Of a DNA stretch of 64,000 nucleotides, positions 8,172 to 16,791 are shown piece after piece. The notes beneath the pieces are model-generated. The model was not told the origin of the DNA. It saw only the letters and a program-made list of their open reading frames with translations, and searched no databases. A program made the position numbers and the translations under genes. Position 1 is the stretch's first letter, and each line of letters starts with the position of its first letter. Source of the stretch: JALZKA01 sp963725035 (GTDB lineage Bacteria > Actinomycetota > Thermoleophilia > Solirubrobacterales > 70-9); NCBI GenBank assembly GCA_963725035.1, contig CAVRWX010000011.1, positions 248,001 to 312,000 on the forward strand, in the 5' to 3' direction.

Positions 8172-9620
8172 TCAGACCCAGCGTTCTGGACGTGGTTCGT
8201 CATCCCATCGAAGGAGCAGATGAACGCCGTCCAAAGTGCCATCTGGCAACGGAAAGTCCGTTCGGCGGTGTGATCCCCGTGATTCCTCGCGCGCCAATGC
8301 CGCGCGCGCGATCAGGGATGCAAGCGGGTATGGGTCGCCGGCCAGGCGGCTGAGCCTCTCGGCATCGCGCGAGGGCCCGGCCAGGTCCCACACCGCCGCC
8401 CGGGTCTCCAGCGCCGGAGGCGTAAAGAGCCAGTCGCCCGGGTCCGGAGCGTCGCCGGCGGCTGAGGAGTCTTCGATCGCGCACCGCGCGGCCCGCTCAC
8501 CGAAGACGAAGCACTCGGTCAGTGAGTTCGACGCGAGCCTGTTGGCGCCGTGGAGGCCTGTGCATGCGCACTCTCCGACGGCGTAGAGCCCCGGGATGGT
8601 CGAGCGGCCGTCCGTGTCGGTGACGATGCCGCCCATGAGGTAGTGGGCCGCCGGAGCCACGGGCACTGGCTCGTTCCTCGGGTCGAAGCCGGCCTGCTCC
8701 AGGGTCGCGAAGACGTTCGGGAACCGGCTGGGCTCGATCTCTCGCAGGTCGATATGGACGTGCGGGGTCCCGTCGGCGCGCATCCTGTCACCGATTGCCG
8801 CGGCGACCTGGTCGCGAGGCGCGAGCTCGTCGGTGAATCTGTTGCCCGAGGCGTCAAGCAGCGTTGCCCCTTCGCCCCTGACTGCCTCGGTGATGAGCGA
8901 GCCATCGCTCTCGGATCCAGGCGCAGACAGCGCCGTCGGGTGGAACTGGCAGAACTCCAGGTCCGCCAGTTCGGCACCGATCTGGTGCGCCAGGACCGGG
9001 CCGGCCCCGATCGCTCCCCAAGGGTTCGTCGTCCGCTGCCACAACGCGGCACCTCCGCCCGTGGCGAGGATCACCGCTCGCGCCCTGATCGGCCCGGCCT
9101 CGGTCACGACGCCGAAGCAGCGCTCGCCGTCGCTCCAGAGCGCCTGGGCCGAAGCGCCCTCCTGCACCTCGATGCGCGGGTCGGCGGCTGCCATGCGCGC
9201 CAGGCGGTCGGTCAACTCACGGCCGGTCTGACTGCCGCCTGCGTGCACGATGCGCCTTGCGGTGTGCCCGCCCTCGAGGCCCAGAGCGAGCGCGCCATCG
9301 GTGTCCTCGTCGAAGCGCACCCCGTTTTGAACGAGCCACTCGACCGCGCTTGGCGCCGCCTCGACGAGGGTCTCGACGGCCTCGATCCGGCACAGGCCTC
9401 GGCCGGCCGCCAGAGTGTCGGCAGCGTGGCGCTCGGGTGTGTCGTCGGCCGACAGGGCCGCCGCGAGGCCGCCCTGGGCCCAGTAGCTGGAGCTCTCCTG
9501 AAGTGGCTTTCGCGAGACGAGGACCACGGGCGTGCCGGTTTCGGCGGCACGGATCGCCGCGTGGAGGCCTGCCGCACCGCCGCCGACCACCACGACCGGG
9601 TTGTCTTCGCTCTTGGCCAG
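8172..9620 (-). CDS. nadB: L-aspartate oxidase
   Basis: FAD enzyme that oxidises L-aspartate to iminoaspartate, the first step of de novo NAD synthesis with NadA. Visible features are the FAD-binding VVVVGGGAAGLHAAIRA, the SSSYWAQGGLAAAL substrate-site segment, EFCQFHPTAL, the GLYAVGECACTGLHGANRLASNSL C-terminal FAD motif split here into recognisable parts, and a C-terminal helical domain. The frame is open further upstream, but a divergent deacetylase gene starts at 9633. The best start is therefore a CTG at 9620 (482 residues); an ATG at 9683 would overlap that gene. Neither nadA nor nadC is adjacent. Confidence 0.9.
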   Translation of the reverse strand: MAKSEDNPVVVVGGGAAGLHAAIRAAETGTPVVLVSRKPLQESSSYWAQGGLAAALSADDTPERHAADTLAAGRGLCRIEAVETLVEAAPSAVEWLVQNGVRFDEDTDGALALGLEGGHTARRIVHAGGSQTGRELTDRLARMAAADPRIEVQEGASAQALWSDGERCFGVVTEAGPIRARAVILATGGGAALWQRTTNPWGAIGAGPVLAHQIGAELADLEFCQFHPTALSAPGSESDGSLITEAVRGEGATLLDASGNRFTDELAPRDQVAAAIGDRMRADGTPHVHIDLREIEPSRFPNVFATLEQAGFDPRNEPVPVAPAAHYLMGGIVTDTDGRSTIPGLYAVGECACTGLHGANRLASNSLTECFVFGERAARCAIEDSSAAGDAPDPGDWLFTPPALETRAAVWDLAGPSRDAERLSRLAGDPYPLASLIARAALAREESRGSHRRTDFPLPDGTLDGVHLLLRWDDEPRPERWV

Positions 9621-9632
9621 AGCGCCAACCGT

Positions 9633-10658
9633 ATGACCTTCGGCGTGGCAAGATGGCGCTCGGTGACCCTGCTCTACACGCATCCGTCCTCTTACGCCCA
9701 CGAGACCGGGGGCCATCCCGAGAACAAAGGACGCATCCGGGCGATCGAAGCCGCCCTCGATCAGGCCGCGCTGCCGGGCCTCAAGGACGTCGAGCCTCCG
9801 CGAGCTACGAACGAGCAGCTGGCCCGCGCGCACGACCCGGCGCACCTGGCCTCGCTTGAGGCCTTCTGTGCCGACGGCGGCGGGATGATCGACCTCGACA
9901 CGGTGGCGTCGGAGGGCTCATGGGAAGCGGCGCTCCGAGCCGCCGGCGCGGCGTGCGACGCCGTTGACCGCCTCCTGGCCAAGGAAGACAGCTCTGCCTT
10001 CTGCGCGCTTCGTCCTCCCGGACACCACGCCGAGACCGACAAATCAATGGGGTTCTGCCTCGTGAACCAGATCGCGATCGCAGCCGAGCACGCGCGCACG
10101 CGTGGCGCCGAGCGCGTCCTGATCTTCGACTGGGACGTGCACCATGGCAACGGCACCGAGGAGATCTTCAAGGCCTCGGAGCACGTCCTCTACGCCAGTA
10201 TCCATGGCTGGCCGCTCTACCCGGGCACCGGCGACATCTCGTACACGGGAGAGGACGCGGGCGAGGGCTACACGGTGAACATGCCCGTTCCGAACGGATC
10301 CGGGGATGACCTGTTCGAGGCTCTCACGGAGCACGTCGTGGCACCTATTGCGCGGGCATTCGACCCCGGACTGATCGCGATCTCGGCCGGCTTCGACGCC
10401 CACGCGGACGATCCGCTCGCGTCGTGCGAGGTCTCCGAAGAGGGTTTCCGGACGATGGCCGCGCAGGTTGCCGCCACTGCAAAGGAGCTTGGCGTGCCGG
10501 TGCTCGTCTGCCTGGAAGGCGGATACGACCCGGCAGCGCTGGGCCGTTCCGTCGTCGCGATGCTCGAGGGTCTCTCAGACGGCGCGGCACCGTCTGGCGC
10601 GGACGGGTCGCTGGCAGCGCCGTATCGCGAGCGGTTCGCCGCGAACTGGCCGCTCTAG
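9633..10658 (+). CDS. histone deacetylase family (acetoin utilisation-like) deacetylase
   Basis: 341 residues from the ATG at 9633 (MTFGVARWRSVTLLYTHPSS); a GTG at 9663 is equally possible. Zinc deacetylase landmarks are all present: ALRPPGHHAETDKSMGFCL (active-site His pair), FDWDVHHGNGTEEIF (zinc Asp and His), YPGTGD and LIAISAGFDAHADDPL (second zinc Asp and loop). Bacterial members remove acetyl groups from small amines, polyamines or protein lysines. A second, unrelated deacylase (sirtuin) lies 11 kb downstream. It is divergent from nadB with almost no intergenic space. The 5' extension of the frame to 8550 runs antisense to nadB and was discarded. Confidence 0.9.
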   Translation: MTFGVARWRSVTLLYTHPSSYAHETGGHPENKGRIRAIEAALDQAALPGLKDVEPPRATNEQLARAHDPAHLASLEAFCADGGGMIDLDTVASEGSWEAALRAAGAACDAVDRLLAKEDSSAFCALRPPGHHAETDKSMGFCLVNQIAIAAEHARTRGAERVLIFDWDVHHGNGTEEIFKASEHVLYASIHGWPLYPGTGDISYTGEDAGEGYTVNMPVPNGSGDDLFEALTEHVVAPIARAFDPGLIAISAGFDAHADDPLASCEVSEEGFRTMAAQVAATAKELGVPVLVCLEGGYDPAALGRSVVAMLEGLSDGAAPSGADGSLAAPYRERFAANWPL

Positions 10659-10697
10659 CGAGCGGCGGACCGCCGAGGGGACGACCTCGGTCTCGGC

Positions 10698-12394
10698 CTA
10701 CGGCTCGTCCTTCTTGCGGCGGCCGAAGAGACCGCGTTTAGGCTTCTCGGGCGCCGTCTCGGGTTCCTCTCCGGTGTCGGTCACCCAGGCCTCGGGCGCC
10801 TGCAGGCTTGGCCTCGGCGCTCGGACTCGGTGAGCGCCGTCGCGCGCTCAGCCTTGACCTCGTTGACCTCGGAGCGGGCCGTCGCGGCAATCTCGGCGCG
10901 GAGCCGCCCGATCTCGGCCGCCTGCTTCTCCTGCTCCTCGACGGCCTTGGCGAGTTCGTCCTCGCGTTCCTTCACCCGCGCGTTGGCGGCGTCTGTGGCC
11001 TCGCGCTCGGCGCGTGCGGTTTCGTCCGCTATGCGCTGCTCGGCGCTGGCCTTGAGCCGTTCGGCCTCCTTCGCAAGCTCTTCCTCAGCGGCGGCAACAC
11101 GCTCCGCCGCGGCGAGGGCGCGCTGCTCGATCTCCTTGAGGCGGTGACCTGAGCTCTCGAGGATCCTGGTGTTTTCCTCGCGCTCGGTCGCGAGCTCCTC
11201 GTCGCGCTTGAGAATCTCGGCCTCGTAACGCTCCTTCTGTGCGGCGCGCGCAGCGTCAACCTCCTCGCGAAGGCGATCTTCAGCCTCCATGCGGGCGCGG
11301 TCGAGCTCGACGGCGGCGCGCTCGTCGGCTTCTGCACGGGCACGCTCCTCGATCTGTGTGCGCGTGGTCTCCGCGGATTGAAGGGCGAGGTTCTCGATCT
11401 CGATCCGGGCTTCCTCCGTGGCGGCGGCAGCACGCTCCGCGGCAAGCTCGTCGGCCTTCGCGTCGGCCTCAGCGCGGATCCGCTCCGACTCCTCACGGAC
11501 GCGGTCGTCGATCGTCGCCTTGACGTGCTCGAGCTCCTTGCGCAAATCGGCGGTCTCCGCCGCGACCCGCTCGTCGGCCTCCTCGCGGATCCGCCGCTCG
11601 GCTTCGGTGCGCGCAAGCTGGGCCTCGGTGACGCGGTGCTCGGCCTCCTGGGCCTGGGTCAGCGCCTCCTGGACGGCAGTGTCGACGCGGTTGGGGTCGG
11701 TTGCGGGCGTCTTTGCCTTGGCCTCAGCCTCCTCCTTTGCCGTGATTGCAGCTGCGAGCTCGGCCTGAGCTGCTTCGCGCTCCTCGTCGGTCGCGGCTTT
11801 CGCGGCGCGCTCCTCGGCCTCGGCGGCGCGCTCCTCAGCGGCCTTGACGCGCTCCTCACTCTCCTTGCGGACGCGTTCGAGCTCTTCGGTAAGGCGCGTG
11901 TCGGCATCTCCCGCAAGCTTGTTGGCGCGTTGTTCGCGGGCTAGGGCCTCTCCCTCCGCCCGGGCTTTGCTCACCTCTTCGGCGACTCGTTCGTCTGCTC
12001 TGCGTTCGATCTGCCTGACTTGCTCGCGCAACCAATTCGCAGCGCCGGCTCGCGCCTGTTCCTCGAGCGCCTGTGCAGCCCCTATCTCGCCTGGCCCGAC
12101 GGCTGCCTCGAGCTGCGCTTTGGAGCGCTCCTCGGCCTCAGCTACCTCTTTTTGCGCACGCTCCTGGGCTTGCACATCGGGCCCGCCGTCGGGCCTTGAG
12201 TCCGCCGGCTCTGAGGCTGCCTGATCGAACGGCCCGGTCTCCGGTTCGCCATCGGGTGCAGCCGCGCTACTCGCTGGAGGCGCGGTGGACTCCGGAGGGC
12301 CGGACCCGGTCGAGCCCTCGGGCGCATCATCTGTAGACCCTTGGGCAGCGTCGGCGTCCTTGCGTCGACGGAAGCTGAATCGGCGTGGTGCCAC
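10698..12394 (-). CDS. long coiled-coil protein with basic termini, probably frameshifted near the C-terminus
   Basis: About 560 residues. The N-terminus is basic (MAPRRFSFRRRKDADAA), followed by about 60 Pro/Ser/Asp-rich residues and then some 440 residues of almost uninterrupted Ala/Glu/Arg heptads (for example AEERAAEAEERAAKAA), an extended coiled coil. The annotated frame ends at 10781, but the next 80 bases encode a sensible tail in another frame, EAWVTDTGEEPETAPEKPKRG then LFGRRKKDEP, stopping at 10698. Two +1 shifts, or one -1, between 10740 and 10830 would join them. Such proteins often act as scaffolds or DNA/membrane linkers; no specific function is assigned. Confidence 0.7.
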
Positions 12395-12533
12395 GGGCCG
12401 TGAATCTACGAAATGGCGCGCGCGATAGTTGCACGTCCCTCTCTTTTCAGAGTTGGCACGCCCGCGTCTTGATCGGTAAATCCGCCCGCCGGAGCATTCG
12501 AGCAGTCAACTCCGAATGAAAGGGGCCTCCGCT

Positions 12534-12758
12534 ATGGCAACCACGATCCACCTCGCCCGCGCCGCCCGCGCCCGCCTCGGCTCTCAAGCCGGTCAGGGCA
12601 CCGTCGAATACGTCGGCCTGATCCTGCTCGTCTCGCTTCTCATGGTCGGCATGGTCGCCGCGATGAAGGGGTTCTCGGGCGAATCGGGTCTCGACATCGC
12701 CGAGGTGATCGTCGCGAAGATCAAGAGCGCCGTCCAGGCCATCACCTTCGGCGACTGA
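12534..12758 (+). CDS. Flp/TadE-type type IVb pilin-like protein
   Basis: 74 residues from the ATG at 12534, preferred over the ATG at 12516 because GAAAGGGG lies at a suitable distance. GQGTVEYVGLILLVSLLMVG has the Gly-x-x-x-x-Glu-Tyr arrangement of Flp/type IVb pilins: prepilin cleavage at the Gly before the Glu at +5, then one long hydrophobic helix. The short C-terminus (about 35 residues) fits small Flp pilins. No tad/flp assembly genes (tadA, tadV, cpaB) are in the window, so this is a solitary pilin gene. It is divergent from the coiled-coil gene. Confidence 0.75.
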   Translation: MATTIHLARAARARLGSQAGQGTVEYVGLILLVSLLMVGMVAAMKGFSGESGLDIAEVIVAKIKSAVQAITFGD

Positions 12759-12801
12759 GCCGCTTTGCGGGGCCGTACGCGCCGTCTGGAAGACTGGCGC
12801 A

Positions 12802-13521
12802 ATGGCCACCCGCAGCTACGACCGTGCCGCACATGAGCCCCGCCCGATCGAGATCGAGCCGGGCTTCGTGCGGACGGCCACCGGATCGGCCCTCTATTCG
12901 CAGGGTGAGACGCGCGTGATCTGCACGGCGTCAGTCTCAGACAAGGTTCCGCGCTGGATGGAGGGCCGCGGCAGGGGCTGGGTCACGGCCGAGTACTCGA
13001 TGCTGCCGGCGTCGACCGGTGAGCGCAAGGAGCGAGATTCCCGCAAGGGCCGCCAGGACGGGCGCGGAGTTGAGATCCAGCGCCTGATCGGTCGCTCGCT
13101 TCGCGCGGTCGTCGATCTGGACGCGCTCGGCGAGCTGAGCGTCTACGTGGACTGCGACGTTCTCCAGGCTGACGGCGGCACTCGCTGTGCCTCGATCACC
13201 GGAGGCTGGGTCGCGCTCAGGCTCGCGCTCAACTCGCTGATGGAAGCCGGCGAGATCACCAAGGATCCCATCACCGATCAGCTCGCCGCCATCTCTTGCG
13301 GGCTCGTCGACGGCGAGGCCCTGTGCGACCTCGACTACTCCGAGGACTCGCGAGCCGAGGTGGACGCCAACATCGTTATGGCCGGGCCGGAGGGCCTCGT
13401 GGAGGTCCAGGCGACGGCCGAGCAGACGCCGGTGACCAAGGCGCGCCTGGACGAGCTCCTCGCGCTGGCCGAGCCGGCGATGGCGACGCTCCGCGAGGCC
13501 CAGACCGCTGCCTGCGCGTAG
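12802..13521 (+). CDS. rph: ribonuclease PH
   Basis: 239 residues, normal length. Phosphorolytic 3'-5' exoribonuclease that trims tRNA 3' ends to leave CCA. Family features seen are RPIEIEPGFVRTATGSAL, GWVTAEYSMLPASTGER, the RQDGRGVEIQRLIGRSLRA helix and SCGLVDGEALCDLDYSED. First gene of a compact operon with rdgB (12-base gap) and a CDF transporter (overlap). The rph-rdgB pairing is widespread in bacteria. Confidence 0.96.
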   Translation: MATRSYDRAAHEPRPIEIEPGFVRTATGSALYSQGETRVICTASVSDKVPRWMEGRGRGWVTAEYSMLPASTGERKERDSRKGRQDGRGVEIQRLIGRSLRAVVDLDALGELSVYVDCDVLQADGGTRCASITGGWVALRLALNSLMEAGEITKDPITDQLAAISCGLVDGEALCDLDYSEDSRAEVDANIVMAGPEGLVEVQATAEQTPVTKARLDELLALAEPAMATLREAQTAACA

Positions 13522-13533
13522 GGAGCAGGGCCC

Positions 13534-14124
13534 ATGCGCCTGATCGCCGCCACCCGGAACGAGCACAAGCTCCGCGAGCTCTCGCAGATCCTCACCGGCG
13601 CCGAGCTGGTTCCGCTGGATCCCGAGGTCGAGCTTCCTCCCGAGGACGGCGACACCTTCGAGGCGAACGCTCTGATCAAGGCCCGAGCCACCTATGAGGC
13701 ATGCGCCGAGGCGGCGCTCGCCGACGATTCCGGAATCTCGGCCCGCGCTCTCGGGGGACGGCCGGGAGTGCGCTCCGCCCGCTACGCCGGCGAGAACGCA
13801 ACCGACCAGGAGAACCTCGACCTCCTGATCTCCGAGCTCCGGGACTCCGGCGACAGGCACGTCGCGTACGTGTGCTCGCTCGCCCACATCGGCGCGGACG
13901 GCACAGAAACGGTGGTCGAAGCGCGCTGCGAGGGCACCCTGATCCTCGAACCGCGCGGAACCCGAGGCTTCGGATACGACCCGGCATTCGTTCCCCTTGA
14001 CACCGGCCCCGATGACGAGCGCACGATGGCCGAGCTCTCGGATCCTGAGAAGCACGCGATCAGCCATCGGGGCCGTGCAGCGCGAAAGCTTGCGGAAAAG
14101 CTCGGCCTGGGCGGTGCGACGTGA
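13534..14124 (+). CDS. rdgB: non-canonical purine NTP pyrophosphatase (RdgB/HAM1)
   Basis: 196 residues. Hydrolyses ITP, dITP and XTP to the monophosphates and so keeps deaminated purines out of DNA and RNA. Signature parts are LIAATRNEHKLREL at the N-terminus, DDSGISARALGGRPGVRSARYAG (substrate and metal site) and RGFGYDPAFVPLD, followed by KHAISHRGRA. Full length. It follows rph closely and its TGA overlaps the GTG of the next gene. Confidence 0.95.
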   Translation: MRLIAATRNEHKLRELSQILTGAELVPLDPEVELPPEDGDTFEANALIKARATYEACAEAALADDSGISARALGGRPGVRSARYAGENATDQENLDLLISELRDSGDRHVAYVCSLAHIGADGTETVVEARCEGTLILEPRGTRGFGYDPAFVPLDTGPDDERTMAELSDPEKHAISHRGRAARKLAEKLGLGGAT

Positions 14125-15050
14125 TCCAGACCAAAACGAGCGCTGCGCTCCTGTCGGTGTTCTCGAACGCCTTCCTGATCGCGCTGAAGCTCGCCGCAGC
14201 GGCGATCACCGGGTCGATTTCGATCCTCACCGAGGCGATCCACTCCTCGATCGACCTCATGGCCTCGTTCGTTGCCCTGATCTCCGTGCGCCGCGCCGAC
14301 GTTCCTCCGGACGAGGACCACCCCTACGGCCACGAGAAGGCCGAGAACCTCGCCGCAACGATCGAGGGAATGCTGATCCTCGTCGGGGCAGGGATCATCA
14401 TCTTCGAGGCGACGCGGAGGCTGGTGGCGGGCGCCGAGATCGAGTCGCTCGGTATCGGCATCGCCGTCATCGCGTTCTCGGCGGTGCTCAACCTGGCGGT
14501 CTCCGGGCTTCTGGGCCGGCGCGCCAAGAGCCTCGCGTCGCCCGCGCTCGAGGGCGATGCGGCGCACCTTCGCGCCGATGCGTACACCTCGCTCGGCGTG
14601 CTCGCCGGCCTGGTGCTCGTCGAGATCACCGACAATTCCGCCTTCGATGCAATCGCCGCTCTGGCCGTAGCCGTGGTGATCGTCATCTCGGGAGTGAGGA
14701 TCATGCGGCGCTCGGGCAGCGTTCTGATGGACGAAGCACCGCCGCCGGAGGAGCTCGACCGCATCGAGGCGACCATCGCTGCCGCAAGACCCCCAGAGAT
14801 GCTCGGCTACCACAAGCTCCGCGCCCGCCGTGCCGGGGCGCGGCGCTGGATCGACCTCCACGTCCAGTTCCGGAACGGGACCAGCCTCGAGCGCGCGCAT
14901 GAGGCCGCGCATGAGCTCCGCGACGCGATCAGTGCCGAGCTGCCGCGCTCAGACGTCCTCATCCACGTCGAGCCGGAGAGCTCCCACCGCGAGCTTGAGG
15001 GCAGCCCGCTCCGGCATTCGACGGCCGAGGAGCCTCCTAGCGAAGGTTGA
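14121..15050 (+). CDS. cation diffusion facilitator family transporter
   Basis: 309 residues with six predicted membrane helices in the first 210. A cytoplasmic C-terminal ferredoxin-like domain follows (WIDLHVQFRNGTSLERAHE). Metal-site helices are visible: EAIHSSIDL in helix 2 and DAAHLRADAYTSLG in helix 5, each with a H-x-x-x-D arrangement, as in zinc/iron/manganese CDF exporters that exchange metal for protons. The start overlaps the rdgB stop (GTGA). Metal specificity cannot be decided by eye. Confidence 0.9.
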   Translation: MIQTKTSAALLSVFSNAFLIALKLAAAAITGSISILTEAIHSSIDLMASFVALISVRRADVPPDEDHPYGHEKAENLAATIEGMLILVGAGIIIFEATRRLVAGAEIESLGIGIAVIAFSAVLNLAVSGLLGRRAKSLASPALEGDAAHLRADAYTSLGVLAGLVLVEITDNSAFDAIAALAVAVVIVISGVRIMRRSGSVLMDEAPPPEELDRIEATIAAARPPEMLGYHKLRARRAGARRWIDLHVQFRNGTSLERAHEAAHELRDAISAELPRSDVLIHVEPESSHRELEGSPLRHSTAEEPPSEG

Positions 15051-15177
15051 CCGCGGCCGCGAGCCCCACGGCGCCGACGGTGATCGAGTAGCCCGTGTAG
15101 CCGTTCAGTACGAGCACCACGGCGGCGATCGCGCAGATGCCGACGGTAACGAGCCACGTGATCCTGGAGGCGTTCAC
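15037..15177 (-). CDS. possible small membrane protein
   Basis: 46 residues from a GTG at 15177 (MNASRITWLVTVGIC). Almost the whole protein is two short hydrophobic helices separated by NGYTGYS, ending GLAAAVNLR. It overlaps the last 14 bases of the CDF gene on the opposite strand. The amino-acid pattern is more convincing than chance for a membrane microprotein, but there is no family assignment and no clear ribosome binding site. Confidence 0.45.
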   Translation of the reverse strand: MNASRITWLVTVGICAIAAVVLVLNGYTGYSITVGAVGLAAAVNLR

Positions 15178-15197
15178 GCTGGCTATTTTGTCAGGGG

Positions 15198-15597
15198 ATG
15201 GCGGACCCTTCATCGGCCCAACGAATTCAAGGGACCTCGCCGGGGGCCCCAGCGGACGCAGTGGCGCGCTTCGACGGCGCGTCCCCGGATGTCCGCGGCT
15301 GCGTGATCTTCGGGGCTGACGGGGTCCTGGCGGCCTCTGGTCCGGCTGCCCGCTGGGCCGATGCCGGCTTCGCTCTCCTGGATGCCGCGGACCAGGCTTC
15401 GGGCGACTCGCACGACCCACGCGCACGTCGCCACCGAGGAGGGCGAGGTCTTTGCCGTGCGCTCGGGTGACCTCGCGATGGTCGCTGTAACGGCCAGGTT
15501 CACGTTGGCCTCGCTGATGTTCGCCGACATGCGGGCGGCGCTCAGGCTCGCGCGCGAGCATCCAGTACCGGTGCCGGCGACCGCGGAGGCTGCCTGA
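15198..15597 (+). CDS. roadblock/LC7-like domain protein, frameshifted in this sequence
   Basis: The first frame gives ARFDGASPDVRGCVIFGADGVLAASGPAARWADAGFALLDAADQASG in pieces. The next frame continues ATRTTHAHVATEEGEVFAVRSG and then DLAMVAVTARFTLASLMFADMRAAL, joined by deleting one G of the GGG at 15401-15403. The result (about 132 residues) has the beta-alpha layout of roadblock/LC7 proteins, which in bacteria often act as partners of small GTPases or as scaffolds. It overlaps the next gene by one base (TGATG). No MglA-type GTPase is nearby, so the partner is unknown. Confidence 0.6.
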
Positions 15598-15803
15598 TGC
15601 AAAAGCCTCACCGGCTCGTCCTCGACCGCATGTCCGGATACGCGGACGAGGCTGCCGCCTACGTGCGCCGGCGCCGACTCACGCGCAAGCCGTTCGCTCG
15701 CGTCTACACCGAAGGCGGGGGCGGGCAGACGCACTCGGCCGAAACCGAGGAGGGGAGACGCCTCTTCCTTGCCGCGGCGCGCCTGATCGACATCTCAAGG
15801 TAA
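15597..15803 (+). CDS. conserved-looking small basic protein
   Basis: 68 residues, MQKPHRLVLDRMSGYADEAA..., rich in Arg, with the stretch YVRRRRLTRKPFARVY and a glycine run. The ATG overlaps the stop of the roadblock-like gene (TGATG), so the two are probably translated together. No recognised domain. Hairpin element B begins five bases after its TAA. Confidence 0.6.
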   Translation: MQKPHRLVLDRMSGYADEAAAYVRRRRLTRKPFARVYTEGGGGQTHSAETEEGRRLFLAAARLIDISR

Positions 15804-15807
15804 CTAG

Positions 15808-15842
15808 CGCGTTGCCAACGGCAACGCGAGAAGCAGGTGCCC
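15808..15842 (+). repeat. dispersed hairpin element, type I copy B
   Basis: Stem CGCGTTGCC / GGCAACGCG (15808-15816, 15820-15828) with a three-base loop AAC and tail AGAAGCAGGTGCCC. It is nearly identical to copy A at 7474 except for the loop, which has lost one G. It lies between convergent genes (stop at 15803 and minus-strand stop at 15859), where it could serve as a terminator. Confidence 0.7.
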
Positions 15843-15858
15843 TGAAGGGGTTCCGGCG

Positions 15859-16206
15859 CTAGATGTCGTCTACTTCTTCGAACTCGGGGTCAGGCTCGAG
15901 ATCGTCGACTTCCTCATCCGGGTGGATCTCGTCGTCGCCGTGATCGGCGCTGGTCGCCTCGACCGCGTCGCGCGAGATGGGGTGATAGCTCGTCTGGAAG
16001 GCTTCGATGGACTGCTCCAGGCCGTGTTCGTCGACGGGCACGTCGTCGGAGACGTGGACCCAGTCGGCGTCGAGATCGTCCAGGCTGAAAACCTCCTGGT
16101 CGATCGAGTGGGAGTCGTCGACGATCACGACGACCTCGGTGTTCGGGTTGAAATAGGTGCCCGGGCGCAGGACCAGTTCGTCCAGATCTAGGTTCTCACC
16201 GGTCAT
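15859..16206 (-). CDS. acidic hypothetical protein
   Basis: 115 residues, strongly acidic, starting MTGENLDLDELVLRPGTYFNPNTE. The first half looks folded: a beta-strand PNTEVVVIVDDS and then SLDDLDADWVHVSDD. The last 35 residues are an Asp/Glu tail (HPDEEVDDLEPDPEFEEVDDI in part). No family recognised. It is convergent with the small basic protein at 15597 across hairpin B and sits 52 bases downstream of another minus-strand gene. Confidence 0.7.
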   Translation of the reverse strand: MTGENLDLDELVLRPGTYFNPNTEVVVIVDDSHSIDQEVFSLDDLDADWVHVSDDVPVDEHGLEQSIEAFQTSYHPISRDAVEATSADHGDDEIHPDEEVDDLEPDPEFEEVDDI

Positions 16207-16258
16207 CGGGCGGGCATGCTACAGGCGCAAACGCCCGCGTGGGCGCCGGTCCGAGGAC

Positions 16259-16723
16259 CTACTGCCCGAGCGATTCCAGCTCGGTCAGCTGGCGCTTCAC
16301 CTCGGCCTCGACATCGAGCGGTTCGCGGCCCATGCGGATGCGCCTCGCGTTCGACGCTTCCACCAGCTGGCGCACCTCGGCGACGAGCTGTGCATCGCGC
16401 ATCAGCGAGCCCGTCCCGCGCTCGTCGGCGAGGATGCGCTCGAGCTCGGCATCGATGTCCAGCGGCTTCTCGCCCCTGGACGCGAGCCTGTACGACCTGG
16501 CTTCGAGGAACTGGCGGATCTCGGCCTCCCGGACCTCGGCCGAGATCGGCGCGGAGGGCCCGCCGGTTGAGCCTTGTGGGAAGTCCTGCTCGATCGACAG
16601 CGGCCCCCTGCCGATTTGCTTGAACGCCTCCCCGGAGAGCGCGAAGGAGATGGCCCCGAGCGGGATCGCGACGAGGACGATGATGAGGATCACTTCGCCG
16701 TTCGAGACCGCGACCTGGAGCAC
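16259..16723 (-). CDS. single-pass membrane protein with a duplicated cytoplasmic motif
   Basis: 154 residues. One membrane helix near the N-terminus (EVILIIVLVAIPLGAISFAL), a short linker, then two similar copies of a helical unit. The copies are EAEIRQFLEARSYRLASRGE with PLDIDAELERIL, and LVAEVRQLVEASNARRIRMG with REPLDVEAEVKRQL. The duplicated R-R-x-x-x-G-x-x-P-L-D-x-x-A-E pattern resembles short helical C-terminal domains found after membrane anchors in actinobacteria. Function unknown. It reads away from the acyl-CoA dehydrogenase gene. Confidence 0.7.
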   Translation of the reverse strand: MLQVAVSNGEVILIIVLVAIPLGAISFALSGEAFKQIGRGPLSIEQDFPQGSTGGPSAPISAEVREAEIRQFLEARSYRLASRGEKPLDIDAELERILADERGTGSLMRDAQLVAEVRQLVEASNARRIRMGREPLDVEAEVKRQLTELESLGQ

Positions 16724-16758
16724 GTAGAAGAGGCTATCCTTGCCGGGTCTTTAGCTAC

Positions 16759-16772
16759 TGACTGACCAGTCA
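16759..16772. promoter_or_regulatory. TetR-type operator candidate upstream of acyl-CoA dehydrogenase
   Basis: TGACTG-AC-CAGTCA is a perfect 14-base inverted repeat of the kind bound by TetR-family repressors of fatty-acid and acyl-CoA genes (ACTGACC-GGTCAGT class). It lies 19 bases before the GTG start and just ahead of the AAGGAAGG ribosome site, so binding would block transcription or its start. No TetR gene is in the window. Confidence 0.6.
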
Positions 16773-16791
16773 ATCAAGGAAGGAACGCACG

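Noticed and set aside
8550..9632. 702-residue frame extending the HDAC-like gene upstream
   Set aside because: The extra 360 codons run antisense to nadB and read as Arg/Pro-rich shadow sequence; the deacetylase fold begins after 9633.
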